Below, piece after piece: positions 32,438-42,600 of a stretch of 53,562 nt of DNA (position 1 is the first letter of the stretch; every line of letters begins with the position of its first letter). This DNA comes from WJMT01 sp964456985 (GTDB lineage Bacteria > Acidobacteriota > Aminicenantia > Aminicenantales > Aminicenantaceae), in NCBI GenBank assembly GCA_964456985.1, contig CAYWDH010000014.1, positions 1 to 53,562 of the forward strand. Direction: 5' to 3'. The position numbers and the translations under genes were made by a program. The notes beneath the pieces are model-generated. The model was not told where the DNA came from. It was given only the letters and a program-made list of their open reading frames with translations, and made no database searches.

Positions 32438-33703
32438 TTAATTCAGACCAGATCGGAGTGCCTGGACAGGAGACATCTTTGAACCTTTAACAGCGGGATA
32501 TAGGGCTGCTATAAGTGCAATGACCACGCCAAATACAATCGAGTTAATGAGGAAATAGAGGGTGAAGTCAGGATAATAAACACTGCTGACAAAGGGAAGA
32601 GGAACTTTTATCTTGTCAAAGGCAGCACTGAAATCAAGCCCTGTTTTTTGAGTAATGACAGATACAACCGCACCGATCCCTCCTCCTGCAAGGGATCCTA
32701 TGAGCCCGATATAAAAAGACTCCGCGAGGAAGAGAAATGTGATTTCTCTCTCTTTCATCCCGAATGATTTCATAATGCCGATCTCATGGATTCTTTCCAG
32801 GACCGACATGATCATGGTATTGAGAATAACAAGAGCCACAATAAGGAATACAATGAAGAGTAAGAGTATTCTGATGCTTTTCGCAAAGGAAAGAAATTTC
32901 ACAAAATAATGAGTTTTCCAGGGAACGGCCGTGATCCCGCTAAGACCTTCTTCTTCGAGTTTCTCCATGATAATGCAAGCGGTTTTTACGGCAGCATCTG
33001 GGTCTTTCAGGAGAAGGAGGATCTCATGAACCGCACCTGGGCAGTCGAGTAATGTCTGCGCTCTTTTGAGAGGAATGTAAAAGAGGCTTTTATCAATCTT
33101 ATCAAATCCTGTCTGAAAAATTCCTTTGACCTTGAAAGTGAGGGCATACAGGGAATAATTGATGTCAGTTGTGGCGACAAACATCTCATTCCCGATGGAA
33201 ACACCTAATTCATCAGCGAGCTTCTTGCCGAGGAGCATTTCCGACGCTGAGGATGAATCCAGGTATTCTCCCTCCACTATGTAATTTTCAAGACCTAGAA
33301 AATTTTTCTCTTTTTCAGGATTGATGCCTACAGCCACACAAGGCTGGCTTTTTTCGCCATGGGAAAGGACAAGGAAAAACTTGATTCTCTCCGTCAAAGT
33401 GTCAATTTTAGGAATATTTTGAATTTTATCCTCAATTTCCGTGTAGTCAAAGATTAACTGTTCTTTGGGAAGGATCCTCTCTAGACGCAGATATTCCTGC
33501 TTTGCGATTCTAATATGACCTGTTTCACTCCGGACCATATTTTCAAGAAAGCTCTCAGAGACTCCCTTGATATAGCTCTGGATAAAAACGAGGAACATCA
33601 CGCCAAAAGCAATAGCCAGGGATGTAAGGAGAGTCCGTCTCTTGTTTCTCCAGATGTTTCTCCATGCCAGATGACTGAAACGTCCTTGCATCGTATCACA
33701 CAT
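32438..33703 (-). CDS. Lol/MacB-type ABC transporter permease (second subunit)
   Basis: The 421-residue protein has one N-terminal helix ('RNIWRNKRRTLLTSLAIAFGVMFLVFIQSYI'), a MacB-like periplasmic domain (about 45-265) and three C-terminal helices with the FtsX signature 'HEIGIMKSFGMKEREITFLFLAESFYIGLIGSLAGG'. This is the LolC/LolE topology. It overlaps the preceding permease by 8 bp; an ATG 12 bases further in is an alternative start. With the partner permease and the ATPase it should form an exporter that extracts a lipid or lipoprotein from the inner membrane. Confidence 0.92.
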   Translation of the reverse strand: MCDTMQGRFSHLAWRNIWRNKRRTLLTSLAIAFGVMFLVFIQSYIKGVSESFLENMVRSETGHIRIAKQEYLRLERILPKEQLIFDYTEIEDKIQNIPKIDTLTERIKFFLVLSHGEKSQPCVAVGINPEKEKNFLGLENYIVEGEYLDSSSASEMLLGKKLADELGVSIGNEMFVATTDINYSLYALTFKVKGIFQTGFDKIDKSLFYIPLKRAQTLLDCPGAVHEILLLLKDPDAAVKTACIIMEKLEEEGLSGITAVPWKTHYFVKFLSFAKSIRILLLFIVFLIVALVILNTMIMSVLERIHEIGIMKSFGMKEREITFLFLAESFYIGLIGSLAGGGIGAVVSVITQKTGLDFSAAFDKIKVPLPFVSSVYYPDFTLYFLINSIVFGVVIALIAALYPAVKGSKMSPVQALRSGLN

Positions 33704-34955
33704 ACCTTAAAGCATCTGTAGGCTGAAGGCGTGCCGCTTTGTAAGCCGGATAAACACTTGCCACGGCTGCTATGATTGTTCCAAATATGAGGACAAAGAG
33801 GAGAATGCTTAGGGTCACATCTCCATAAAAAACATCTTTGATCGGATAGATGGAGGAGGCAAATTCAGACATGCCCTCTCCTAGGAAGGAAATATTGATG
33901 CCTTTGACTTCAAGATAGAGTCCACTGAGTCCGCCCAGAATACAGGCTGCCAGCGAACCAAAAAACCCGATAAAAGTTCCCTCAAGAATGAAGAGGGTCA
34001 TCAGTTCTTTTTTGCGCATTCCCATGGCAGCGAGGATCCCGATCTCTCTGGTCCTTTCGAACACAGCCATGAGCATAGTATTGGTTATTCCTAGGGTGGC
34101 GATAATAAGTATGATGATAAAAACAACAGAGCGGTAGCGGGAACGCATCTTTCGGAATTTAAGGAAATCAGAAGCAAGGTCCTGGTAGCTTTTGATTTCA
34201 TAGAGCTGACCCGCATCATTCAGTTCTTTTATAAGGGTTTCTTTTACCTTTGAAGCCTGTCTTCTGTTCTTAAGCCTGACCGCGATTTCTGTGACATTTT
34301 CTCCTAATCCCAAGCTCTCCTGAACTACGGGCAAGGGCACATATATAGTAGTCCGGTCGATTTGAGGATTTCTTGTTCTCGCCAAGCCTTTTACTTCTAA
34401 ATCCAGGACATTCCAGCTGAATTCCTCTGTTGATGAGATCATTCTAACCGACAGGACATCTCCCTTTTCTAATCCAACGTCCCCTGCAAGGTCACAGCCG
34501 ACGAGCATGGCTTGATCATTATTTTCAATAATGTCATTTTTTGATATGTAACTCCTAAAATTGAAAGCACCTGGAACCGCTTCAATATCGATTCCTATAC
34601 CTGTACAGGGGATCTCATTTGTTTCCTTAATGAGAGTGGCAAGAAAAACGATCCGGCTTTCATAAGAAACAATGTTTTTTGTTTCCTTTAAAATTTCTTC
34701 TATTTTTTGGGGATGACTGATCGTGATATTCAAAGGGTATTCGTCCATCTCTTGTCCGTATCCTTGTGCAAAGATCTTAAGATGGGCTGTTTGGGTGTCG
34801 ATGATGGTATTCAGGGCCTGTGAATCGATTCCGTTATACAGACTGACCGCCACTATCATCAGGCCCAATCCCACAGCTATGGATAAAAAAGTGATGATGG
34901 TCCGATTTCTCTGTCTGAAAATATTCCTGAACGCGATTCTGAGAAACATTTTCAT
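33696..34955 (-). CDS. Lol/MacB-type ABC transporter permease (first subunit)
   Basis: The 419-residue protein shows the same topology as its neighbour: N-terminal 'FRNIFRQRNRTIITFLSIAVGLGLMIVAVSLY', a periplasmic domain (about 45-265), then 'TREIGILAAMGMRKKELMTLFILEGTFIGFFGSLAACILGG' and two more helices. Its ATG overlaps the ATPase stop (ATGA), so the subunits are made together. The two permeases are clearly paralogous yet divergent, as in a LolCE heterodimer. Confidence 0.92.
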   Translation of the reverse strand: MKMFLRIAFRNIFRQRNRTIITFLSIAVGLGLMIVAVSLYNGIDSQALNTIIDTQTAHLKIFAQGYGQEMDEYPLNITISHPQKIEEILKETKNIVSYESRIVFLATLIKETNEIPCTGIGIDIEAVPGAFNFRSYISKNDIIENNDQAMLVGCDLAGDVGLEKGDVLSVRMISSTEEFSWNVLDLEVKGLARTRNPQIDRTTIYVPLPVVQESLGLGENVTEIAVRLKNRRQASKVKETLIKELNDAGQLYEIKSYQDLASDFLKFRKMRSRYRSVVFIIILIIATLGITNTMLMAVFERTREIGILAAMGMRKKELMTLFILEGTFIGFFGSLAACILGGLSGLYLEVKGINISFLGEGMSEFASSIYPIKDVFYGDVTLSILLFVLIFGTIIAAVASVYPAYKAARLQPTDALRYV

Positions 34956-35644
34956 TGACTGATGATCCTATCCTCTTCGATTCTTCCGTCTTTGAGATGG
35001 ATCAATCTTCTGGCGAAGTCCATAACCATCCTGTCATGTGTGGAGAAAACAAACGTTGTCGAGAGGCTCTGATTGAGATCGAGCATGAGTTCCAAGATTT
35101 CTTTCCCTGTGTTCGAATCAAGGTTAGCTGTGGGTTCATCTGCAAGAACCAAAGAAGGTTTTTTTGCAAGGGCTCTGGCTATGGCAACTCTCTGCTGCTG
35201 CCCCCCGCTCAATTCATTGGGCCTTCGGTGAATAAATTCTTCAAGTCCTACCTGACTCAGAAATTTTTTTGCTAATGATCTTCTTTCCTCAGCATCCTCT
35301 ATTCCTTCCAGAATAAGAGGAAACTCTACGTTTTCGACAGCGGTCAAAACAGGGATCAGATTAAATGTCTGGAATATGAATCCGATTTTTTCACGTCTGA
35401 TTGTGGCTAAATGAGCCATGGGTTTGTCTGTGATGTCTTTGTCTTCGATGTATACCTTTCCAAGGCTGGGTTTATCAAGACAGCCCATGATATTGAGAAT
35501 AGTGGTTTTCCCTGATCCTGATGGGCCTGCAATAGAGAGGAATTCCCTTTCATCTACGGATAAAGTGATATCATGCACAGCTTCGTAATCAAATTTCCCT
35601 ACATGATAGGCTTTATAAACACCTTCTAATCTGACAACACTCAT
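34952..35644 (-). CDS. LolD/MacB-type ABC transporter ATP-binding protein
   Basis: The 230-residue ATPase has Walker A 'GPSGSGKTT', Q-loop 'FIFQTFNLIPVLTAVENV', signature 'LSGGQQQRVAIARAL', Walker B 'LVLADEPTANLD' and the switch histidine in 'FVFSTHD'. Sequence and length place it in the LolD/MacB/FtsE group. It is directly upstream of, and overlapping, its two permease genes. It energises the exporter. Confidence 0.95.
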   Translation of the reverse strand: MSVVRLEGVYKAYHVGKFDYEAVHDITLSVDEREFLSIAGPSGSGKTTILNIMGCLDKPSLGKVYIEDKDITDKPMAHLATIRREKIGFIFQTFNLIPVLTAVENVEFPLILEGIEDAEERRSLAKKFLSQVGLEEFIHRRPNELSGGQQQRVAIARALAKKPSLVLADEPTANLDSNTGKEILELMLDLNQSLSTTFVFSTHDRMVMDFARRLIHLKDGRIEEDRIISQ

Positions 35645-35656
35645 ATTCGGAATCCT

Positions 35657-36763
35657 TTAAAAGTTAATCTTTAACCATAAAAAAAACAGAAGTTCGCTCT
35701 CAAGACGGTTCATCTCTCCTCCTTCATACCCCATGGGGATGAAAAATCCGGTGTTGAGAGATACACTCTCGCTGAGAGGGAAGAGAAGAGAGGGATTCAG
35801 GATAAACGAGCCGTCTGTCCAGTTTCCGATATAGGCTATACTGGCTGAAAAATAACGGGGCATTCCATAAGACACCTTGGAATAGCAGTATGATCGTCCT
35901 AATGTGTATCTTTCTCCGGATCGAAGTTTGCCGAAGTCATAACGGGATGATTCTTTTTCTCCGCTTTGGTCGTAAAGGAATTCTGTCATCCAGTAAAGTC
36001 CTCTCCCTACTGGAAAGGTGTAATCGAATCCAAGAACGATTTTTTGATCTGTGCGATGGGGAGAAATGAAGTATCCGGCTTCAGCCCACCAGCCGATCAA
36101 ATTCTCTCCGCGGAAGTCCACTCCTAAAAGAGACTGGTTCCTCTTTGATTCATGACTGAAGGTGAAAGCAGCGTCAATTCTGGCAAACTGAGTTTGAGCC
36201 CGGACACTTGATTTTGATGATGTGAAATCATCTTCAATTGCATATATCCCGGTGAGGGCGGATAATTTTCCCAAGGGAACATAGATTTTCAGAGCATTGA
36301 TTCCAGGTTTCTCTTCTGTTGGTTCAAAAATGTTGATCCGGTTGAATATATCCAATGGAGTCCAGACTGAAGCAACACTTTCAGCCAGACGCTGTTTTCC
36401 AAGGATGATATCAAACCCCGGTAAATAAAAATTGATATGAGCCCGGTCTATTGCGAGAAGGAGCCTTTTGTCCTCGTTGGTTTGTTGGGATTCGTAAGCG
36501 CCGAGCGGACTTCTTAACAGTCCATGGAAAGTGAAGAAATCCAGTGCAAAATGGACCGAAGCATTGGTTTCCAGTTCTTTGGATGCCTGGATTCTTAAAC
36601 GCGTGTAATCACTGAGGGAAGCCTCTTTATGTGTTTCTTGAAGCACTGGTAAACCACTGGATAAGATGAAGAACCTGTTTTCAAAGTAGTTTGAGAATTG
36701 GATACTGCCAGAGAGAATAGCTGGGATGGTAAGGAGGGTAATGATACAACATATCACTCTCAT
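35657..36763 (-). CDS. predicted outer-membrane beta-barrel protein
   Basis: The 368-residue protein starts with a signal peptide ('MRVICCIITLLTIPAILSGS') and continues as alternating polar and hydrophobic strands ('ALDFFTFHGLL', 'GLYWMTEFLYDQSG', 'PRYFSASIAYIGNW', 'SVSLNTGFFIPMGYEGG'), ending 'LLFFLWLKINF' with the terminal phenylalanine typical of barrel proteins. I know no exact family. It lies 12 bp before the ABC ATPase, so it is likely the outer-membrane part of the export route, or an acceptor of the lipid. A weak terminator precedes it. Confidence 0.75.
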   Translation of the reverse strand: MRVICCIITLLTIPAILSGSIQFSNYFENRFFILSSGLPVLQETHKEASLSDYTRLRIQASKELETNASVHFALDFFTFHGLLRSPLGAYESQQTNEDKRLLLAIDRAHINFYLPGFDIILGKQRLAESVASVWTPLDIFNRINIFEPTEEKPGINALKIYVPLGKLSALTGIYAIEDDFTSSKSSVRAQTQFARIDAAFTFSHESKRNQSLLGVDFRGENLIGWWAEAGYFISPHRTDQKIVLGFDYTFPVGRGLYWMTEFLYDQSGEKESSRYDFGKLRSGERYTLGRSYCYSKVSYGMPRYFSASIAYIGNWTDGSFILNPSLLFPLSESVSLNTGFFIPMGYEGGEMNRLESELLFFLWLKINF

Positions 36764-36789
36764 GGAAATGATATTGTATTTTTTAGAAG

Positions 36790-36811
36790 AAAAAAAATCA
36801 ATCGGATTGAT
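36790..36811 (-). terminator. weak intrinsic terminator between hydrolase and barrel genes
   Basis: On the minus strand ATCAAT-CCG-ATTGAT is followed by eight T. The stem is only 6 bp and AT-rich, so it may attenuate rather than end transcription. It would make the synthase genes and the export genes two expression levels of one cluster. Confidence 0.4.
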
Positions 36812-36819
36812 ATTCTATT

Positions 36820-37641
36820 TCAGGATTGGGAGTGTTTTTCAAGAAAATCCTCAACCAAACGAAGAAATCTTTTTGGTTCTTTGAGCACGAACAGATGATC
36901 TTCTCCCTCAGCATACTCTACACGGCACTGCGCCATATTCTTTTCCAGATGTTCTCCAACTTTGGATACAGGCGAGCTGCTTCCATAAACAGCAAGCACA
37001 GGATGGGGGACCGAAAGAAGCCTTTCCTCCGTAAGATCTGCGATCTCTGCAAACTCTTTGACAGCTGTTGTCTCTTTTATGAGCCTGCGGATGCGGGGAT
37101 TTTTTCTTATGCGTCCTTTGCGAAGGCCGAAGGGGAGAGGGACCTTAAGGAAAAGTTCCATTGTGTTTTTGAGGTCGTTGAAGTCAGTTTCCCGGGTTAT
37201 GTTGTATTGGGAGAGAAGTTTTTCATATTTATCCCAATCAAGAAGATTATCCATGTCTCTGAACCGCCTTAAGGCTGGAAAACCTGTGTCATAAATGACG
37301 ATCCCTTTGACCCGGTCCGGGTATTTGCTGGCAAATGCCATAGCCACGACTCCCCCATAGCTGTGGCCGATAAGAAATGTCTTTTTTATCTGGAGAAAGT
37401 CCAAAAGAGATTTTAAGTCACTGGCCATTATATTTGAATTGTATCCGGAGGGGGGCATGTCGCTCAAACCATGTCCGCGCAGATCATAGGCTGTGACTCT
37501 GAATTTTTGAGACAGAGCAGGGATAAAGGTGAAGTACCATGGAGACAGGTCACCGGTGAGCCCATGGATCAGAACAACATCAGGACCTGTTCCCTTTTGC
37601 TGGTAATGCACAGTGATGTCATTTAGTTTTGCTCTAGCCAT
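36820..37641 (-). CDS. alpha/beta hydrolase
   Basis: The 273-residue protein has 'VVLIHGLTGDLSPW' (oxyanion region), 'RVTAYDLRGHGLSDMPP', the nucleophile elbow 'LIGHSYGGVVA' with S94, and the histidine in 'EGEDHLFVLKEP'. The usual acid position after strand 6 reads 'AVYGSSSPV', with serine where most relatives have aspartate, so the acid may sit elsewhere or activity may be altered. No signal peptide is present. The synthases have no thioesterase domain, so chain release or transfer is a sensible role; that is inferred from context. Confidence 0.85.
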   Translation of the reverse strand: MARAKLNDITVHYQQKGTGPDVVLIHGLTGDLSPWYFTFIPALSQKFRVTAYDLRGHGLSDMPPSGYNSNIMASDLKSLLDFLQIKKTFLIGHSYGGVVAMAFASKYPDRVKGIVIYDTGFPALRRFRDMDNLLDWDKYEKLLSQYNITRETDFNDLKNTMELFLKVPLPFGLRKGRIRKNPRIRRLIKETTAVKEFAEIADLTEERLLSVPHPVLAVYGSSSPVSKVGEHLEKNMAQCRVEYAEGEDHLFVLKEPKRFLRLVEDFLEKHSQS

Positions 37642-37659
37642 GAGAATATTATGGTTTTT

Positions 37660-39273
37660 TCATTCAAAATATCCAAGGTTTTTAAGCCTTTTTTTTATCT
37701 GTTCTTTTTCTTCCTTTTTTAATTTTTCTATTTCATTAACAGCCGACCCGGATCTCACTTGTCTTCTAGTCGGAGGTCCTTTTTGAGGAGGGTTTTGTTT
37801 AATCCACTGATGTGAGTAAGCATCCCGGATAACGTCGCCTTCAAGGTCTTCAGGGACCGGGAGGTTGAGAGAATACAAGATAGTGGGAGTCACATTTAGA
37901 AGTGAGATATTGTTCAGATATTTGCCTTTCAATATACCGGGACCCCGGACAGCAAATATTCCCGGTCTTTCATGTCCTCCGATAGTGTGCTGGCGTGGGA
38001 TGACAGAAGCTTTGCTGCGGGAAATGGAAGCGTGTCCGTTATCAAAGAGTTCGAATGTCAGGTCAGGAGCGTTTTTGAGAAAAGGGCCGGAAAATAATTC
38101 TTCTTTTTTCCATACATGAGAGATGAGAGGCTTGTTGTTCCACGGATTTTTTGCTGTTTTAAGTTTTTTTATAAGGTCATCTCTCGTAGATTCATAATTT
38201 TGAAGAGGAATGCCGTTATCTCCCCGGAAGCCGGATACGGGAATAAAAATGCCGTTGGTGCCCGGAGAAGCCGCATAAGCTCTGGTGCGGCCCCAGTTAA
38301 GGGACCTCAAGGTAACAGAAGCCGGGTCATTGATCTGAAGGGACGCAGAAGGACCTGCCTTTTTTTTATCTTCCTCTTTCCATGAAAGATATCCTTGTTC
38401 CTCCAGCCATACGTTTATGCTGAACTGATAATCAGAGGGGGCGAATCCATGGTCACTAGCTATGATAAATGTGGTTTCAGGCCCTGAGAGTTTGACCAGG
38501 GACTCGATATATTGGTCAACATTTCGATAGTATTCAAAACTGAGCTTCCGGATATGGGAAAATTTTTTGTCAGGAATTCCAGGCGAAAGCTCCGGATCGA
38601 TATAGCGCCAGCACAGATGCTGGATTTTGTCCATTCCGTCCAGGACAACGGCTGTCAGCTCACAGGGATCTTTTTTATAAAGGTATCGAACAAGCTGGAA
38701 CCACTGCTTCTCTCTCTCAATATGCATATTGATCCAGGGCTCCAGTTCTTCCTGTTCACATCCTTCGATAGCTTTGGCTTCCTCGTCAGGATGGTAAGCG
38801 AGTATTTTTGTGTTTATGTCTTTTTGTATCCCTGTGTCTTTAAAAAGGCCCCGGGGACGGCTTCCGAATTTCATCCACCGCCAGGGCACCCACCCGGGAA
38901 CCACATATCCATTTATTTCAGGAGGAGGATATGTGGCAACATAATTCAGTACTGTTGTTCGGAGTCCTGCACGGTTGGCCATTGACCAGAGTGTCTCACA
39001 GGAAATATCTCTTGATGAGATCAACCGGAGCATCCGGGTTGATTCGGATTCGAATGTATAGAAATCAAAAATCCCATGATGTCCGGGAGACCTTCCCGTA
39101 GCAAGAGTTGTCCACGCCGGTGGGGTTAGAGTCGGGATTGTGGATTCGATCGGTCCGAAAGCTGAGGACCTTAAGAACTCCTTAAAAAAGGGCATCACTC
39201 CCTTTTGAATACAAAAGTCAATGATACGGAAGGTGCCTCCATCAAGCCCGAGAACAAAGCAGGAGCGATTCAT
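37660..39273 (-). CDS. alkaline phosphatase superfamily phosphodiesterase
   Basis: The 537-residue protein carries 'FVLGLDGGTF' (metal D11), the nucleophile region 'STIPTLTPPAWTTLATGRSPGHHGIFDF' (probably T50), 'IIASDHGFAPSDY' and 'HTIGGHERPGIFAVRGPGI', i.e. a complete metal site of the type I phosphodiesterase/nucleotide pyrophosphatase group. No signal peptide is evident, so it is probably cytoplasmic. Its ATG overlaps the ACP stop (ATGA), an unusually tight tie between a phosphodiesterase and a carrier protein. It could act on a phospho-headgroup, on acyl-CoA or on a phosphopantetheine linkage. The substrate is unknown. Confidence 0.88.
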   Translation of the reverse strand: MNRSCFVLGLDGGTFRIIDFCIQKGVMPFFKEFLRSSAFGPIESTIPTLTPPAWTTLATGRSPGHHGIFDFYTFESESTRMLRLISSRDISCETLWSMANRAGLRTTVLNYVATYPPPEINGYVVPGWVPWRWMKFGSRPRGLFKDTGIQKDINTKILAYHPDEEAKAIEGCEQEELEPWINMHIEREKQWFQLVRYLYKKDPCELTAVVLDGMDKIQHLCWRYIDPELSPGIPDKKFSHIRKLSFEYYRNVDQYIESLVKLSGPETTFIIASDHGFAPSDYQFSINVWLEEQGYLSWKEEDKKKAGPSASLQINDPASVTLRSLNWGRTRAYAASPGTNGIFIPVSGFRGDNGIPLQNYESTRDDLIKKLKTAKNPWNNKPLISHVWKKEELFSGPFLKNAPDLTFELFDNGHASISRSKASVIPRQHTIGGHERPGIFAVRGPGILKGKYLNNISLLNVTPTILYSLNLPVPEDLEGDVIRDAYSHQWIKQNPPQKGPPTRRQVRSGSAVNEIEKLKKEEKEQIKKRLKNLGYFE

Positions 39274-39569
39274 TTGTTTTTATCTTCTTGTTCCCCGAGA
39301 TTTTTTTGGATAAAACGGGCAAAGTCACCTAATTTGATATCAGAAACTCCCTTTTCTTCCAGATCTGAGAGATACTGTGCAAAGGGGATTTTTTGATTGT
39401 AATGATCTTCAATGGCAGACCCTAAAGCGACCGCGTCAATCGATTGAAAACCAAGGTCAGAGAGGAGGGTTGTTTCTTGTGTGATTTCGCCTGAGTATTC
39501 CCAGTCTTCGAACAGCTCTTCGATGATCTGGAGAATGACCGAAAATATGCTTTCTACGGTAGGTCCCAT
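39270..39569 (-). CDS. free-standing acyl carrier protein
   Basis: A four-helix ACP with the phosphopantetheine serine in 'DLGFQSIDAVAL', about 99 residues. I chose the ATG at 39569: GGAGG lies 8 bases upstream, and the alternative ATG at 39584 is itself part of that ribosome-binding site. It lies between the second synthase and the phosphodiesterase gene, overlapping the latter by 4 bp. It may load a starter or extender unit or receive the finished chain. Confidence 0.88.
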   Translation of the reverse strand: MGPTVESIFSVILQIIEELFEDWEYSGEITQETTLLSDLGFQSIDAVALGSAIEDHYNQKIPFAQYLSDLEEKGVSDIKLGDFARFIQKNLGEQEDKNK

Positions 39570-39621
39570 AATGTAAACCTCCATTTAAGGGCTGGGAAAG
39601 GTCTAAAATATTCTCTCATTT

Positions 39622-42600
39622 TTATTCTAAAATAACAAAAGAAGCGATATTTTTACCCCTTCTTATTGTGTAAGCTTTGTAAGTTCGATCTGGGATGTTG
39701 GTAAGGGAAGAAAGCATTTTTCTCCCTGGTTTCATTATAAGAATATTCTTGTTTTCCTGCCGGATGACCTCAAGACTTTTTGGTCCTAAAGAAAGACCTG
39801 TTCCCAAAGCCTTCCCAAGCGCTTCCTTAGCGCACCAGAATCGGAGCATCCCATCCAGACGCTCATTCTTTTTCAATGTATCCAGAATTTTTCTTTCCCT
39901 TGCACTCAGAGAGATCTTTTCAAAACCAGCCGGCTTGTTTTTATATATCTCCATGTCAATTCCGACACCATGGACTTGTGAGGCTGCAATGGCCAGAGCT
40001 TGACCATTGGAATGAGAAAGAGAAACCAAAGGTTGTTCTCCGTTTGTCTTTTCTTCCCATTTTCCACAGGCAAGAAGCCTGTTTTCTTCAGTTTCGTATA
40101 TCTCTACATCTGCAGGGAAGACCTGGATATGATACGTGCGCTCCAGCCACACTCTGACTGCATCTTTAGCTGCAATCCGTCCTGCGAGCCAGTCCGCTTT
40201 GCGGGCACTGCCTAGATCTTTGAATATTTGTCTTTCCTTCCCGGATAAAAGGAGATGGGCCCATACAGAGGACCAAAAAGTCTCATGAATTCCGAATAAT
40301 TCCGGGAGAAGGCAGATGATGGGATTGAATTTCTGCTTTGTATTAAATCCATAAACATCATTGATTTTCCATTCCCGGGAGAGGAATTTTTGTTGAGGTC
40401 TCTTTAAAAATTGATAGGTTCGGGTTTTTAATGGGAGTCTTATATCCGTCCATCCCGTCCCATCAAGGTAGACATGACCGCTGGAATCGACCAGCTCAAA
40501 GTCAACCGTGAGGGATTTTTTCTTTTTATCTTTTATCCTTATAGTGCATTTGAGTTTATCACGGACTTTGGGTTTCTTCCCCCATATATTTAACTTCTCG
40601 ATGGCAACTGGAAAGACCACAAATCCGTCTTTTAAATATTTAGGGGTCCAGCATCCGATTACCTGTCCGGCTGCGTCCACAAGAAAGGGATCGAACAGAA
40701 GGTCCGGCGCTTTAGTCGAACGGAAGATATCCTTTACAGGAATGACTTTTAAAGTGGCTTTAGCTCCCTCAGGAGAAAGCTCATCAAGACTGGAGATTCC
40801 CTGGAAACTGGGGCCGTGGAACATGAGTTTTTGTTTATAGATCTTGTTTGCTGGAAGCTTTAAATTTTTTGTTTTCGAGAGAGTCAATTTACTTGAAACA
40901 GCTTGTTCAGGGCATTGATTTGAAAAAAGTACTACAGCTTTAGCTGCAGGTGTTCGGTCCTCGGTAAAAATTCCGACTTTGACTTTGTGGCTGTCGATCT
41001 TTTTTGCTGAAACAGAGAGTGTGAGCTTCTGTCCGTTTTGGATACTCAACCAATTCAAGGTGCTGACACTTCTAAATCCTGACAGGATTTTTCCTTCCAT
41101 CAAAAAATAGGCAGCTTCTGCCATGATTTCCAGGCTGATGGTCAAGGGAACCACAGACAAAGGTTTAAGAGCTGGATCGGATAGACTCATGATAGATCTG
41201 AAAAACCGGTGGTCATCCAGAAAAAGCATCTCTTTCATATCCAATGTGCAGGTCGCTTTGAGATCGTTTTGGTTGGAGAAGCCTGTGATTTCTTGTATGA
41301 ACGGCCTGTTTTCAGCTGCTCTTTTTTTTTGTATAAGGTATTTTTCGCCTGTGGCTTCAGCCTGGATATTTGGGGATAAGCCTTTATAATATGACTTCAT
41401 GACATCTTCCTGGACTTGAAGAAAGTTTTCCATGGTATCCAGGAATCCGTGGATCACCTCCTCGCGGTTCTTCTCTCCCTCCTTGGTAAGGTGTAAAGAT
41501 GAAAGAGGGGCATCAAAATCTTCGATTTCCTGCGGTAGCCGTTTTTGCTGCGCCTTTTTTTCTCTCTTTTTAACTTTGGCTTCAGGGAGGGATAGGAAGA
41601 TTTCAATACTTTGTCTTTTTTTGCTTTTTTGAATATCAGGTTTCGCATTCAGATCCACTTTCGTCTTCCTTCTGTATGTGTACAGATATTCTGTTTTTAC
41701 GGGATATCCGAGAGAAGCAAGAAGTCCGGCAAGATGATTGATTTGGGTTGTGCCGGATCTGTAGGAAACATTTGACGCCAGAGCCACATGAGGCCGATTT
41801 CTGAGGATATCGTCAACAAATGCCGTGAGATTGCTCCGGGGGCCGACCTCTATAAAGGTCCTTGCTCCGTTATTGTACATCGATTCGATCATCGTGAAAA
41901 AGTCGACAGGCATGGACCATGTCTTTGATGCAAGAGAGATTATTTCCTCTTTTTTACTCGGATATCTTTTCCCTGTGATGCACGAATAAAGAGGAAGAGA
42001 GGGACTGTGAATAGTCAAAGAAGAAAGGAAGGCATGGAGGCGTTCCTCCATGACGGAAAACATCTCGGTGTGATACCCGTATTTATAGGGGAGACGGTGG
42101 CATAATATGCCTTTTTGCATGAGCTCTTTAAAGAGCTTTTTTATGATCGTCCTGCTTCCGGCAATAACCGCCTGGTGAGGGCAGTTATCATTGGCAAGAT
42201 ATATTTTTTCCTTATAGGAGTCGATGATTTTAGTGATTTTGTCTTTGCCGGCTGAGACGGCTAGCATCGAGCCTTCGGGTACATCCGGAAGTCTGGATAT
42301 AATGTGAAAGAGTTCGTGAAGCCGCGGAATACTCTCCATAAACTCGTTTAATTCATAGATACCTGCTTTCACTGAGGCTGACAGCTCTCCTGAAGAGTGT
42401 CCTCCCGCTATATCGGGTTTGATGCCGAGGGATTCGATGATCTTATCCATAACCAAATTGGAAATGATCATGGTGATTCGCGAACTTTCCTGATCGAAGA
42501 GGTCGTTTTCAGCCTTTTTTGTATTTTTAAGCAGGGGAGGGTAATAACACCAGCTGGGAGGCATCCCCGAAGATCTGTCCTGAAGGCTTATGTAGTCAAG

